DNA of 64,000 nucleotides from Streptomyces sp. NBC_00654. Lineage in GTDB: Bacteria > Actinomycetota > Actinomycetes > Streptomycetales > Streptomycetaceae. A program made the translations under genes and the position numbers. Positions 55,698-63,782 of the stretch are shown here, piece by piece (position 1 is the stretch's first letter; the number at the start of each line of letters is the position of its first letter). The stretch is taken from NCBI RefSeq assembly GCF_026341775.1, contig NZ_JAPEOB010000002.1:620001-684000 (forward strand). The letters run 5' to 3'. Below the pieces are notes generated by a model, which saw nothing but the letters and a program-made list of their open reading frames with translations, did no database searches and was not told the origin of the DNA.

Positions 55698-56369
55698 TCA
55701 GCTGCTGCGTACGGCCCGGAGCACGGCGTCACGGATGACGATCCGGCGGCCGTCGGGGTCCGGTGCCGTACGTCCGGGGGCCGCCGTCTCGATCTCCTCC
55801 CACGCGTCGGGGTCGAGCACGGCGGCCATTTCGTCACCTGTCACGAACGTGTCCGCCGCCATCGGCCGGCCCATGGACGTGTCCAGGTCCGCCGGATGGT
55901 GGCCCACGACGAGGAGCGTTCCGCCGGGGTTCACCGCGGCCGCGAGCCTGCGGTACAGCGATTCGAGCGAGGGCCTCGGCAGATGCATGAACTGCGCCGA
56001 CACCAGGTCGAACCGCTGCGGGGCCGGGTCCCAGTCGAGGAAGTCGGCCTGCCGCCAGGTGATCCGGCCCGCGATGTCCTCGCCCGCACGGGCCGCCTCC
56101 CCCGCGGCGCGCTCCAGCGCGACCGGCGACAGATCGGCGCCGGTGACCTGCCATCCCCGCGAGGCGAGCCAGATCGCGTCGGCGCCTTCGCCGCTGCCCA
56201 CGTCCAGCACCGTGCCCGGGGTGAGGCCGCCCGCGTACTTCACCAGGAGGGGATTGGGGTTCCCGCTCCAGTTGGTGCCCGCACTGTAGCGGGCGTCCCA
56301 GAACTCCTGGGTGAAGTGGTGGTCCGTGTTCCCGGTGTGATCGTGGTGCCCCGAGTGGTGAGAGTTCAT
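55698..56369 (-). CDS. Class I SAM-dependent methyltransferase, His-rich N terminus
   Basis: A 223-aa protein with motif I 'VLDVGSGEGADAIWLASRGW' and 'VTGADLSPVALERAA', then 'FDLVSAQFMHLPRP' and 'PGGTLLVVGHHP'. The N terminus is rich in His ('MNSHHSGHHDHTGNTDHHF'), which could bind metal. The rest resembles SAM-dependent enzymes of the tellurite/thiol methyltransferase (TehB-like) group. The substrate is not known. Confidence 0.88.
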   Translation of the reverse strand: MNSHHSGHHDHTGNTDHHFTQEFWDARYSAGTNWSGNPNPLLVKYAGGLTPGTVLDVGSGEGADAIWLASRGWQVTGADLSPVALERAAGEAARAGEDIAGRITWRQADFLDWDPAPQRFDLVSAQFMHLPRPSLESLYRRLAAAVNPGGTLLVVGHHPADLDTSMGRPMAADTFVTGDEMAAVLDPDAWEEIETAAPGRTAPDPDGRRIVIRDAVLRAVRSS

Positions 56370-56466
56370 GCCGTCACTGTGCCCGTGCGCCGCCCGGCGG
56401 GCGACTTCCCTTGCCGATCCGGCAATCCGCGGGCCCGTTCCCCAGCGGTTCGCCCGGCACCCGCTG

Positions 56467-57243
56467 TCAGCGGTTCACGCGGCGCCTGCGGATCAGTACG
56501 AGCGACAGAGCACCGGCGAGGGCCGCCCCACCCGGGTACGCGGCGGCAGCCGCACCCGCCCGCCCGAAGGTGCCGGGCACCGGAAGCGTGCTCCAGCGGG
56601 TGACCGGCCAGGCGACCAGGACGGCGCGGCCCACCACGTCGTCGACCGGGACCATTCCGCCGTGGGGATCGTCCTGGTGATAGCGGGAATCCTCCGAAGC
56701 CTGCCGGTGGTCCCCCATGACCCAGAGCCGGCCGCCCGGCACGGTCACCTTGAACCGGCCGCCGTCGTCGTTGCTGCACGCGGAGTTGCCCGGGAACACA
56801 TACGGCTCGTCCAGTGGCCTGCCATTGACCTTCAGCGGGCCGTCGCCCGCGCATTCCACGGTGTCCCCGCCGACACCGATCACGCGCTTGATGAGGTTCT
56901 TCTCCTCGGCCGACGGCATCACCCCGACGAAACCCAGCACCTTCTGGACCGCGTTGGGCTTGTCGACGGGCACGCCGTCGAGCCAGTGGGCCGGGTCGCG
57001 GAAGACGACGACCTCCCCGCGCTCGGGTTCCGATCCGAACCACGGAGTCAGCTTGTCGACCAGTACCCGGTCGCCCTTCTGCAGGGTGTTCTGCATGGAT
57101 TCCGAAGGAATCGAGAACGCCTGCAGCAGGAATGTCTTGATGAGCAGGGCGAGTACCAGCGCGATCCCGATGAGCAGCGGTAGTTCCACCCAGAACGGCC
57201 GCTGCTTCTTCGGCTTCGTCCGCCGTGCCCCCGCCAGCACCAT
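56467..57243 (-). CDS. lepB: Signal peptidase I
   Basis: A 258-aa type I signal peptidase. A membrane helix (about 20-42) leads into 'AFSIPSESMQNTLQKGD' with catalytic Ser49; the general-base Lys119 is in 'LIKRVIGVGGD'; box 'VMGDHRQASEDSR' is intact. A second C-terminal hydrophobic segment ('GGAALAGALSLVLI') gives a two-helix topology typical of some Streptomyces paralogues (Sip family). It cleaves Sec and Tat signal peptides outside the membrane. It stands alone, not in the usual rplS-sip-rnhB cluster, so it may be an extra copy. Confidence 0.92.
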   Translation of the reverse strand: MVLAGARRTKPKKQRPFWVELPLLIGIALVLALLIKTFLLQAFSIPSESMQNTLQKGDRVLVDKLTPWFGSEPERGEVVVFRDPAHWLDGVPVDKPNAVQKVLGFVGVMPSAEEKNLIKRVIGVGGDTVECAGDGPLKVNGRPLDEPYVFPGNSACSNDDGGRFKVTVPGGRLWVMGDHRQASEDSRYHQDDPHGGMVPVDDVVGRAVLVAWPVTRWSTLPVPGTFGRAGAAAAAYPGGAALAGALSLVLIRRRRVNR

Positions 57244-57380
57244 GTCGCCGCTCCCCGCCCCGTGTTCACCGCCCGCCCCGTACCGGAAGCGGCCCGTGGG
57301 TCACTCTAGGTGTATTGACCCTCAGCGTTGTTGACTCGGCTGATCGGTGGCTTGCCGTCGAGTGCGGTGTGGGACAGCCT

Positions 57381-57692
57381 TCAGCCGGCCGGCGACGGGG
57401 GCGGGCCGACCGTATTCCCGGTCCTCGGCACGGTGGCGCCCGCTCCGGCGCGTACCGCCTCCACCACGCTCTGGTGGAACGTGCGGCTCTCCTCCTCGGA
57501 GGAGCACGGCACGGGGCTGCCCGCCAGCGTGAACCAGTCCGAGGAGCCGCTGTACTGCACGGCCACCGACGCCTGCCCGTCGGACCATGTGGTGTGGACG
57601 GTCAGATCACCGCTCAGGATGCCTACCTCTTCGGTGCGGACTCCGCCGGTTCCCGCGAAGACACCGCTGGTCGTCCACGATGCCCAGCTCAT
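57381..57692 (-). CDS. Hypothetical protein
   Basis: A 103-aa protein from 'MSWASWTTSGVFAGTGGVRT' with AAAGG 9 nt upstream. It is rich in Ser, Thr, Gly and Val ('LTVHTTWSDGQASVAVQYSG'), suggesting a small beta-strand protein; a helix 'FHQSVVEAVRAGAG' follows. No signal peptide is visible. I do not recognise it. Confidence 0.65.
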   Translation of the reverse strand: MSWASWTTSGVFAGTGGVRTEEVGILSGDLTVHTTWSDGQASVAVQYSGSSDWFTLAGSPVPCSSEEESRTFHQSVVEAVRAGAGATVPRTGNTVGPPPSPAG

Positions 57693-57867
57693 GACGTGTC
57701 GCCTTTCGGCCAAGGACAGTCGTTCCAGCAGACTGGTTTCCCATTATGACACCGGACACCCGAACTCGCACGGATGTGCGGTCCGGTGCTTCTGTGCGGT
57801 CCGGTGCCCTTTTGTGCGGCACGGTGTGCCTCCGCAGGGCCGGGTGCGCACCGGGCCGTACGGAGGA

Positions 57868-58377
57868 CTACGAGCGTTGCAGCGAGCCCCGCACGAACGC
57901 GGCCTGACCGGCGTGCTGGAGCCCCTCGGCGAGCACACTGACCAGCCGGACGCCCAGGGTCACCGGAGGTGACCAGCTGTCGTCGACGACCCGGTCGAGC
58001 GCGTGGCCGTTCAGACCACGGATGAGGGCGAGGGTCTGTTCGTGCACGGCGTCGTAGTACCCGAGGAGCAGTTCCGCCGAGGGCACACGCACGGCTGCGA
58101 CCTCTCCTTCGCCGTGACCGAATCCGGTCGCCCTTTCCTCGAAGGGCAGAGCGAACCGGGCGGACCACTCCTGGGCGAGCCAGACCTGCTCGGTCCCGGC
58201 CGCGTCGGCGATGTGGTCGTCCTGGACCCGGGCGAGGTGCCAGATCAACCACGCGATCGAGTTCGCGCCGTCGTCGAGCCGCGCGTTGAGGTCGTCGGGC
58301 GGGAGCCCTTCGGCCGCCGCGTGCACCGCTTCCCGGATGCGGTCGAAGGCATCGTCCAGCAAGCCTGCGATGTTCAT
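57868..58377 (-). CDS. DinB-superfamily protein (DUF664-like, second subfamily)
   Basis: A 169-aa protein from ATG 58377. Conserved parts are 'MNIAGLLDDAFDRIREAVHA', 'SIAWLIWHLARVQDDHIADA' with the first His and 'LVSVLAEGLQHAGQAAFVRG' with the second His. It matches the mycothiol-dependent-transferase type of DinB fold. It differs from the DUF664 copies at 15196, 49733 and 61666. Substrate unknown. Confidence 0.88.
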   Translation of the reverse strand: MNIAGLLDDAFDRIREAVHAAAEGLPPDDLNARLDDGANSIAWLIWHLARVQDDHIADAAGTEQVWLAQEWSARFALPFEERATGFGHGEGEVAAVRVPSAELLLGYYDAVHEQTLALIRGLNGHALDRVVDDSWSPPVTLGVRLVSVLAEGLQHAGQAAFVRGSLQRS

Positions 58378-58496
58378 ACGATCACCATGCCCCGTGCGCC
58401 CGGCGGGCGCAGTCCTGGGCACGGTCGGCTGTGGGCCGTGGGCAGCGGGGACGGACGGGGCAGCGGGGGCCGAGGTCCGGGGCCGGGACCCGGGGG

Positions 58497-59522
58497 CTAC
58501 AGGCCGCGCAGCCAGTCGGTCAGCAGGCGGTTGACGTCGTCGGCCCGTTCCTGCTGGATCCAGTGTCCGCAGCCTTCGAGGATGTGTGCGGCGCTCAGAG
58601 CGGGCAGGGTGGTGGGGAAGGCGCTGATCGCGTCGGCCATCCAGGTGGTGGACGCGTCGAGCCCGCCGCCGATGAAGAGCGCGGGCCGGGTGAGGGGCGC
58701 CCCGTCCCAGGGGGCGAGATCCGACCAGTCCCGGTCGACGTTGCGGTAGCGGTTGAGTGCGCCGGTCAGACCGGTGCGTTCGAACTCGCCGCTGTAGACG
58801 TCGAGGTCGGCCTGGGTGAGCCAGGAGGGCGGCGGCCCGCCGGGGAACCGGTCGGAGAGCTTCCCGCCCGGGGGGACGAAGAAGAGGCCGGCGTGGTCCT
58901 GCGGCACATGGGTCTCGCCGGAGAGCCCGGTGTAGAAGCCGGTGAGCCAGCCGCGTACGTCCGCCTCGATCTCGGCCTCGGCCCGGCCGGGCGACTGGAA
59001 GTAGCTGACGTAGAACTCCTCGTCGCCGCCGATCCGGGCGAAGCCGTCGGTGGGGCGGTGACCGTCGCGGGGCGCGTACGGAACGCTGAGCATTCCCACG
59101 GCTGTGAAGATGTCGGGCCTGAGCAGCGCGCTGTTGGCCGCGACGGCGGAGCCCCAGTCGTGGCCGATGACCGTGGCGGTCTCCTCGCCCAGCGCACGTA
59201 CGATCCCGGCGTTGTCGGCCACCAGGTCGAGCATCCGGTAGGCCTCCACGGCCGCGGGCTTGGACGAGCGGCCGTAGCCGCGTACGTCGATGGCCACCGC
59301 CCGGAACCCGGCGGCGGCGAGCGCGGGGAGCTGGTGGCGCCAGGAGTACCAGGATTCGGGGAAGCCGTGGACAAGGAGAACGAGCGGGCCGGTGCCCTGT
59401 TCGACCAGGTGGACGCGGCCGCCGGGGCCTCCCACCAGGCGATGGACGGCCCCGGGGACCTCAGTGGAGGGCCACACCCGGTCCGTCCTCGGCAGCGGGG
59501 TCGAAGGGGTGGGGTTCGGCAT
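58497..59522 (-). CDS. Epoxide-hydrolase-like alpha/beta hydrolase
   Basis: A 341-aa protein from ATG 59522 (GAGGAGG upstream). It has 'LVHGFPESWYSWRHQL' (oxyanion HGFP), nucleophile Asp122 in 'VIGHDWGSAVA' and a C-terminal His in 'LEGCGHWIQQE'. Asp as nucleophile and the cap region with Tyr residues fit soluble epoxide hydrolases. It probably opens epoxides to diols in the cytoplasm. The gene is single and has its own ribosome site. Confidence 0.92.
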   Translation of the reverse strand: MPNPTPSTPLPRTDRVWPSTEVPGAVHRLVGGPGGRVHLVEQGTGPLVLLVHGFPESWYSWRHQLPALAAAGFRAVAIDVRGYGRSSKPAAVEAYRMLDLVADNAGIVRALGEETATVIGHDWGSAVAANSALLRPDIFTAVGMLSVPYAPRDGHRPTDGFARIGGDEEFYVSYFQSPGRAEAEIEADVRGWLTGFYTGLSGETHVPQDHAGLFFVPPGGKLSDRFPGGPPPSWLTQADLDVYSGEFERTGLTGALNRYRNVDRDWSDLAPWDGAPLTRPALFIGGGLDASTTWMADAISAFPTTLPALSAAHILEGCGHWIQQERADDVNRLLTDWLRGL

Positions 59523-59726
59523 GCGTCCTCCTCGGTGTCCCGGCCCCGGGACGGTGGCAGTGAACGGGGCGGCCCGGCCATTGCGCCGCGCCGCCCCCGT
59601 CCCCGCCCCGATCATTCGTGGCGGGGGCGACCGGAGCAAGGATTTTTGCCGGTCCGGCAAATCCGGTGCCGGACCGCCACCCGCAGTCGACCGAGCCCCT
59701 CAGCAACATGGCGGCGGGCGGCGGGC

Positions 59727-59960
59727 TCAGACGAGCAGGTGGTGCAGATGCGCGCAGGCCGCCGCTTCGTCAGGGTGCCGGGCGATGACCTCGGACACAC
59801 CGCGTTCGTACGCCCCGGTCTCCCACGCCCCGTCGTCCGCCTTCCGGAGGAACAGGAAGTCCGGGGGCGTGGGGACCGGCTCGTGCACACCCTCGATGCG
59901 GTAGTAACCGTCGGGCACACCCGCCGCGGCGAGAACCGCCCCCAGTTCCCTTCGTTCCAC
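59727..59960 (-). CDS. Small protein downstream of the TNT toxin gene (possible immunity protein)
   Basis: A 77-aa protein starting at a GTG six bases after the stop of the TNT-domain gene, on the same strand. It has no signal peptide. Composition is balanced ('GVPDGYYRIEGVHEPVPTPP', 'ETGAYERGVSEVIARHPDEA'), without a known family. The tight downstream position after a predicted NADase makes it a candidate cytoplasmic immunity protein; this is inference from position only. Confidence 0.72.
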   Translation of the reverse strand: MERRELGAVLAAAGVPDGYYRIEGVHEPVPTPPDFLFLRKADDGAWETGAYERGVSEVIARHPDEAAACAHLHHLLV

Positions 59961-59966
59961 GGGGTG

Positions 59967-60644
59967 TCAGACGCCCGCGGGCTTGAGGTAGTCGTGCTCC
60001 AGCAGCCACTTCACATTCAGCCGCTGCCCCTCCCCCGGGTCCAGGAAGACGGCGTCGAGCTTGATCTGCTGGCCGCCGCCGGGCTGCTCGAACCAGGGAG
60101 CGATGCTTCCCTGCCACACCCAGAACGGCTTGGCGACCTTGTAGACGCGGTAGTCGCAGGGCACCGCCGCGTCACGGGTGTTGAGGTTCTGCGGCGGCAG
60201 TGCGCGCTCGGCGTAGGCGTCTCCGGCGGGCGCCAGGTAGCCGCCGTACTCGGATCCGAAGCGGTCCAGGCGCTGGCCGGGGCGCAGCTTGGCGGGCTCC
60301 TTGTCGATCGCGCCGTTGACCTCGCCGAAGCCGTCGTTGGGCGGGTACTTCCAGCTTCCGGTGTCCGCGGGCCCTTCCCAGTACTTCTTCAGGAAGGCCT
60401 GGGGTGACAGCGTGCCGGTGCGCTTGTACCCCTTCAGGAGCGGTCCGACAGGGGCCAGGTTCTTGTTGGGCAGCCACTTGGGGCCGAGCCGGGCGTCTCC
60501 CTGGAACTCTCCGGTGCAGGGTTCGTGCCGGGCCGAGACTGCCGGGGCCCGGTTCTCGGGCTGCGGCGCGGCGCTCGCGGCAGGTGCCGTGATCATGCCG
60601 GCGGTGATGCCGAGCGCGGCAAGTACGGTACGCATGCGGTTCAT
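59967..60644 (-). CDS. Secreted TNT-domain protein (NAD+ glycohydrolase-type toxin)
   Basis: A 225-aa protein with a signal peptide (1-25, ending 'AASAA'). The body is one TNT (tuberculosis necrotizing toxin) domain: 'LDRFGSEYGGYLAPAGDAYAERALPP' contains the family's Arg and Gln/Ser region, and 'YRVYKVAKPFWVWQGSIAPWFEQPGGG' the later conserved part. TNT enzymes hydrolyse NAD+. It is secreted alone, without a large delivery protein. ATG 60644 has GAGGGG 8 nt upstream. The next gene downstream may be an immunity partner. Confidence 0.9.
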   Translation of the reverse strand: MNRMRTVLAALGITAGMITAPAASAAPQPENRAPAVSARHEPCTGEFQGDARLGPKWLPNKNLAPVGPLLKGYKRTGTLSPQAFLKKYWEGPADTGSWKYPPNDGFGEVNGAIDKEPAKLRPGQRLDRFGSEYGGYLAPAGDAYAERALPPQNLNTRDAAVPCDYRVYKVAKPFWVWQGSIAPWFEQPGGGQQIKLDAVFLDPGEGQRLNVKWLLEHDYLKPAGV

Positions 60645-60752
60645 TCAGAGGTCCCCTCGGGCACTGATGATCAATCAGACAGCTGACGAAGGGTAACCGG
60701 TCGATCACGTGACGCAGCAGCGCCATGCCGTTTTCCGGCCATGTCGCACAGC

Positions 60753-60789
60753 ACCGCTGCCCGGCCGGGAGTTCCGGCCGGGCAGCGGT
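60753..60789 (-). terminator. Strong hairpin terminator of the LPMO gene
   Basis: A perfect 16-bp stem (ACCGCTGCCCGGCCGG / CCGGCCGGGCAGCGGT) with loop GAGTT lies just downstream of the LPMO stop, before the TNT gene. Confidence 0.85.
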
Positions 60790-60805
60790 CCGAACCGGAC
60801 CGGCC

Positions 60806-61321
60806 TCAGCTGACGTTCACGTCGATGCACGCGTAGAAGGCGTTCGCGGTGTCGGCGATGTTCCAGACCGCGAGGACCTTCTGCCTGCCGGTGTGGCTGC
60901 CGAAGTTGACCTGATGGGTGACGGTCGCTCCCGGCTGGGCACCGTTGTCGTTGAACTCGGCGATCTTCTGGCCGTTCGCGTAGTACTGCCAGGTGCTGGT
61001 GGAGTGCCGCGCGGTGAGCGTCCACTGGAAGGACTGGCTGCGGCTCACCGGGCTGACCTTCCAGCCCTTGGAGTCGTCATTGAGTTCGGCGAACCTGCTG
61101 TTGCCACCGCTGCAGCTGGTGAGCCCCTTGGGGCCCTCCACGCTCTGCGGCTCGTACTTGATCTCACCGCAGCTGATGGTTCCGGCCGCGCACTGCGCCT
61201 GCCTGCTGGGGGGCGAGGAGATGTAGCCGTGGGCACTGGCGGAACTCGTCGGGAGACTCAGGGCGAGTACGGGCGCGAGTACGGCACCGACGGCGAGGGC
61301 GGTCTTCCTTTTCGCGTGCAT
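60806..61321 (-). CDS. AA10 lytic polysaccharide monooxygenase (chitin-active type)
   Basis: A 171-aa protein with a signal peptide cleaved after 'SSASA', leaving His31 as the mature N terminus ('HGYISSPPSR'), which with His106 ('TARHSTSTW') forms the copper histidine brace. 'NAFYACIDVNVS' at the C terminus supplies the axial Phe. It has no binding module. AA10 enzymes oxidise chitin or cellulose outside the cell; the sequence resembles the chitin-binding CHB type. Ribosome site GAAGGAG precedes the ATG. A DasR-like site lies upstream. Confidence 0.94.
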   Translation of the reverse strand: MHAKRKTALAVGAVLAPVLALSLPTSSASAHGYISSPPSRQAQCAAGTISCGEIKYEPQSVEGPKGLTSCSGGNSRFAELNDDSKGWKVSPVSRSQSFQWTLTARHSTSTWQYYANGQKIAEFNDNGAQPGATVTHQVNFGSHTGRQKVLAVWNIADTANAFYACIDVNVS

Positions 61322-61483
61322 GCTTCTCCTTCACATGAGACCGTGCCGCGCGGTGGCGGGCCGTGGGGTGACCCGGCTTCGGCGGTGCGGCCTCGCGAGT
61401 GTGGGGCCAAGAGGGCGCGAAGGGCACGGCAAGAACCACTCCGGACGGTTCCGGATCTCAACTGTCCGAAAAAGCCTTGCACT

Positions 61484-61495
61484 TGGACTAGACCA
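61484..61495 (-). promoter_or_regulatory. DasR-responsive element (dre)-like site
   Basis: TGGACTAGACCA differs by one base from the dre core TGGTCTAGACCA. It lies about 160 bp upstream of the LPMO start. DasR represses chitin genes in Streptomyces in response to glucosamine-6-phosphate, so this gene is a fitting target. Confidence 0.7.
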
Positions 61496-61665
61496 TACTG
61501 ACGGCCGCCTGCACGTCAAGGGCGCCGCACGGCGGGGCAGTGGAATTCCGGCCACACATCAGGGACTCGCCCGGGGCGGCCGGGGCCGGTGGTTCGGGGT
61601 GGACCGGCCCGTCACGCTCGCGCCGGGGCGACGGCCGGATGCCGGTGGGGACGGGCCGTGCTGGA

Positions 61666-62237
61666 TCAGCTGCCCGTGACACCGTCCAGGCTCTCCCTGA
61701 TCAGATCGGCGTGCCCGACGTGACGGGCGTACTCCGAGATCATGTGGACGTGGACCACGCGCAGCGAGTATTCGGTGCCGAGGTGGACGAAGGTGTCGTC
61801 CAGGGACGCGTCGGCGATCGCCTCGTCGGCCAGGTGTATCTCCTCCAGCAGGCGGTCGTAGTCCTCACCGGCCCGGCCGGGGTCCAGGTCCTCGAAGTCC
61901 GCGTCCTTACCCTTGGCTGCCTCGTACATCGGGGGGAGCGTCTGCCCGGCGAACCGCTCGCGGAACCAGGTGCGTTCGACCTTCGCCATGTGCCGGACCA
62001 GGCCGAGCAGGGTAGGGTGAGGTTGGACGGCTCCACGGTCCTTTCCGCGAGCTGCTGCCCCGTGAGGCCCGCGCACTTCTTCAGCAGCGAACCGCGGAAG
62101 TTGTCGAGGAAACCGGCCAGCGTCTCGCGCTCCCCCGCGACGAGGGAGCCGTCGGTGAGCAGATCGGCGAGTGTCTTGCGCTCACCCGCCGTGCGGGTGC
62201 CGGGCGTACGGAGTGTTTCGGGCGCGGTCCATGTCAT
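61666..62237 (-). pseudogene. DinB/DUF664 gene broken by a 5-bp tandem duplication
   Basis: The first part starts at 62237 ('MTWTAPETLRTPG') and reads normally up to 'RTVEPSNLTL'. It then goes out of frame. The rest is found intact in another frame ('LLGLVRHMAKVERTWFRERF' to 'DGVTGS') and ends at 61666. The break coincides with a tandem AGGGT-AGGGT at 62009-62018 (ACCCT twice on the coding strand); removing one copy restores 'VEPSNLTLLGLVRHM'. Both halves are otherwise well conserved, so the event is recent (or a sequencing error). Confidence 0.88.
62009..62018. repeat. Tandem 5-bp duplication (AGGGT x2) causing a frameshift
   Basis: The two AGGGT copies are directly adjacent at the point where the DinB frame breaks. 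One copy gives the expected frame. Confidence 0.85.
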
Positions 62238-62276
62238 CACGTGATCATGCCCTGGGGGCGGCCGCACGCGCGAGCC

Positions 62277-63065
62277 CTATCGGCGGCTCATCCGGTAGTC
62301 GTCGCCCTCGTCGGACCAGGTCCCGCTCACGGACGAGCTGATGCCGCCGGCGAGTCCGACCACCAGGAAGAGCACCAGCAGCGCCTTGCCCGCCCCGCTC
62401 ATGACCAGCGGCCGGGTGGCGGAGCGCGTGTGCCCGGTCAGTACGGAGAGGTCGTCGTCGCCGAAGAAGCCCTTCGGGTAGGCCGGGGTGAGCATCATCG
62501 CGTAGGCGTAGAACCGCGTCTGGTAGCGCAGCACGGCCGCCGTCGCCTCGAACAGCGGCCGGGGCATCCGGCCGAGGACCAGCGTGACCAGCCACCACAC
62601 GAAGGAGAGCGCGAACCAGCCGGTCGCGGCCAGCCCCTGCACGACCGCCGCCGGGATCATCAGGAACACCCGGAACAGGACAGCGAGGCGGTTGAGGCCG
62701 GTGGGCCGCACCTCGATCCGCGCCGGATAGTCCGGCGGCGGTGTCAGCGCGAACGGCGGGTAGCGGTCGATGAGCAGCATCTCGCTCGCGGAGACGCGTA
62801 CGTGGTAGCCGAGGTATCCGGAGAGGAAACGGAAGACGGGCTGGGGCAGCCGCCCCAGCACCAGGGCGGCGAACCAGCCCACGACAGCGGTGACCACGGC
62901 CGCGATGTACAGGAAGACCAGCACGATGAAGTGCGGGATGAGCAGCAGCAGTCGCAGGAGCACGGTCAGCCGGCGCTGGCGCGTCGGTTCGATGATGTCC
63001 AGGACGGGCTGGAACTCGCCCGCGTCCCCCGCGGCACGCCCCGGGCTCCACTGGCCTTCGGCCAT
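62277..63065 (-). CDS. DUF4389-family membrane protein
   Basis: A 262-aa protein with the family's double DUF4389 layout: 'RLLLLIPHFIVLVFLYIAAVVTAVVGWFAALVLGRLP' begins the first half and 'RVFLMIPAAVVQGLAATGWF' the second. Short soluble parts ('RIEVRPTGLNRLAVL') lie between. A third hydrophobic segment is near the C terminus ('ALLVLFLVVGLAGG'). Function unknown. No operon partner. Confidence 0.92.
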   Translation of the reverse strand: MAEGQWSPGRAAGDAGEFQPVLDIIEPTRQRRLTVLLRLLLLIPHFIVLVFLYIAAVVTAVVGWFAALVLGRLPQPVFRFLSGYLGYHVRVSASEMLLIDRYPPFALTPPPDYPARIEVRPTGLNRLAVLFRVFLMIPAAVVQGLAATGWFALSFVWWLVTLVLGRMPRPLFEATAAVLRYQTRFYAYAMMLTPAYPKGFFGDDDLSVLTGHTRSATRPLVMSGAGKALLVLFLVVGLAGGISSSVSGTWSDEGDDYRMSRR

Positions 63066-63302
63066 GTCGCGTCTCCTCGGCAGGTGATCCGTACGGCATC
63101 CACGCGTACGACATCACCCCACGCTCCGGCCGGGGGGACGGGCCCGCAATCGGCCACGGGCCGATCGGGTGCCGCCGCTCCACCCGGTCGGCACAGGACA
63201 CGGCGCGGGCGTCCGGAGACGTGAGGGCAGAACGGGGCGTCCGGGAGAACGCGCCAATTGGCTATTTGGACATACCTATCCCCTCATACCTAAAGTGCGC
63301 CC

Positions 63303-63782
63303 ATGCTTCCCGACCTCTCCGGCCCGGCCGACCCCGCCCCCGGCGAGGTCGCCTCGGCGCTCACCGCCGTACTCCCTGTGCTCCTGCGGGCGGCGGACCG
63401 CCGGGTCGAACGGGATTACGCCCACCCCAAGCCGTCGGAGGGCCAGCTCGCCCTGCTGCGACTGGTGACGGAGCAGGACGGCATCACCGTCAGGCGGGCG
63501 GCCGAGACCCTGCTCATGAAGCCGAACAACGTGAGCGCGATGGTGTCCCAGCTGATCGGCGGAGGTCTCCTGGAGCGGAAGCAGGATCCCGCCGACCGGA
63601 GGGTGGCCCATCTGCACACCACCGAGCGGGCCCGCGAACACAGCACCGCCGTGGACACACTGTTCAGCGCCTGCGTCGAGGAAGGACTCCGGTCCCTGGG
63701 GGACGACGAGGTCGCCGCCATCGCCCGCGCCCTGCCCGGCCTCTCCGCACTCGCGCGACAGGTCCGCTCCGCCGCGGGCTGA
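63303..63782 (+). CDS. MarR-family transcriptional regulator
   Basis: A 159-aa MarR protein. The winged helix is 'SEGQLALLRLVTEQDGITVRRAAETLLMKPNNVSAMVSQLIGGGLLERKQDPADRRVAHLHTT' in pattern (helix-turn-helix then wing with DRR). An AT-richer stretch at 63258-63300 just before the ATG probably holds its promoter. MarR proteins often control a neighbouring exporter; what follows is cut by the window edge. Confidence 0.93.
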   Translation: MLPDLSGPADPAPGEVASALTAVLPVLLRAADRRVERDYAHPKPSEGQLALLRLVTEQDGITVRRAAETLLMKPNNVSAMVSQLIGGGLLERKQDPADRRVAHLHTTERAREHSTAVDTLFSACVEEGLRSLGDDEVAAIARALPGLSALARQVRSAAG

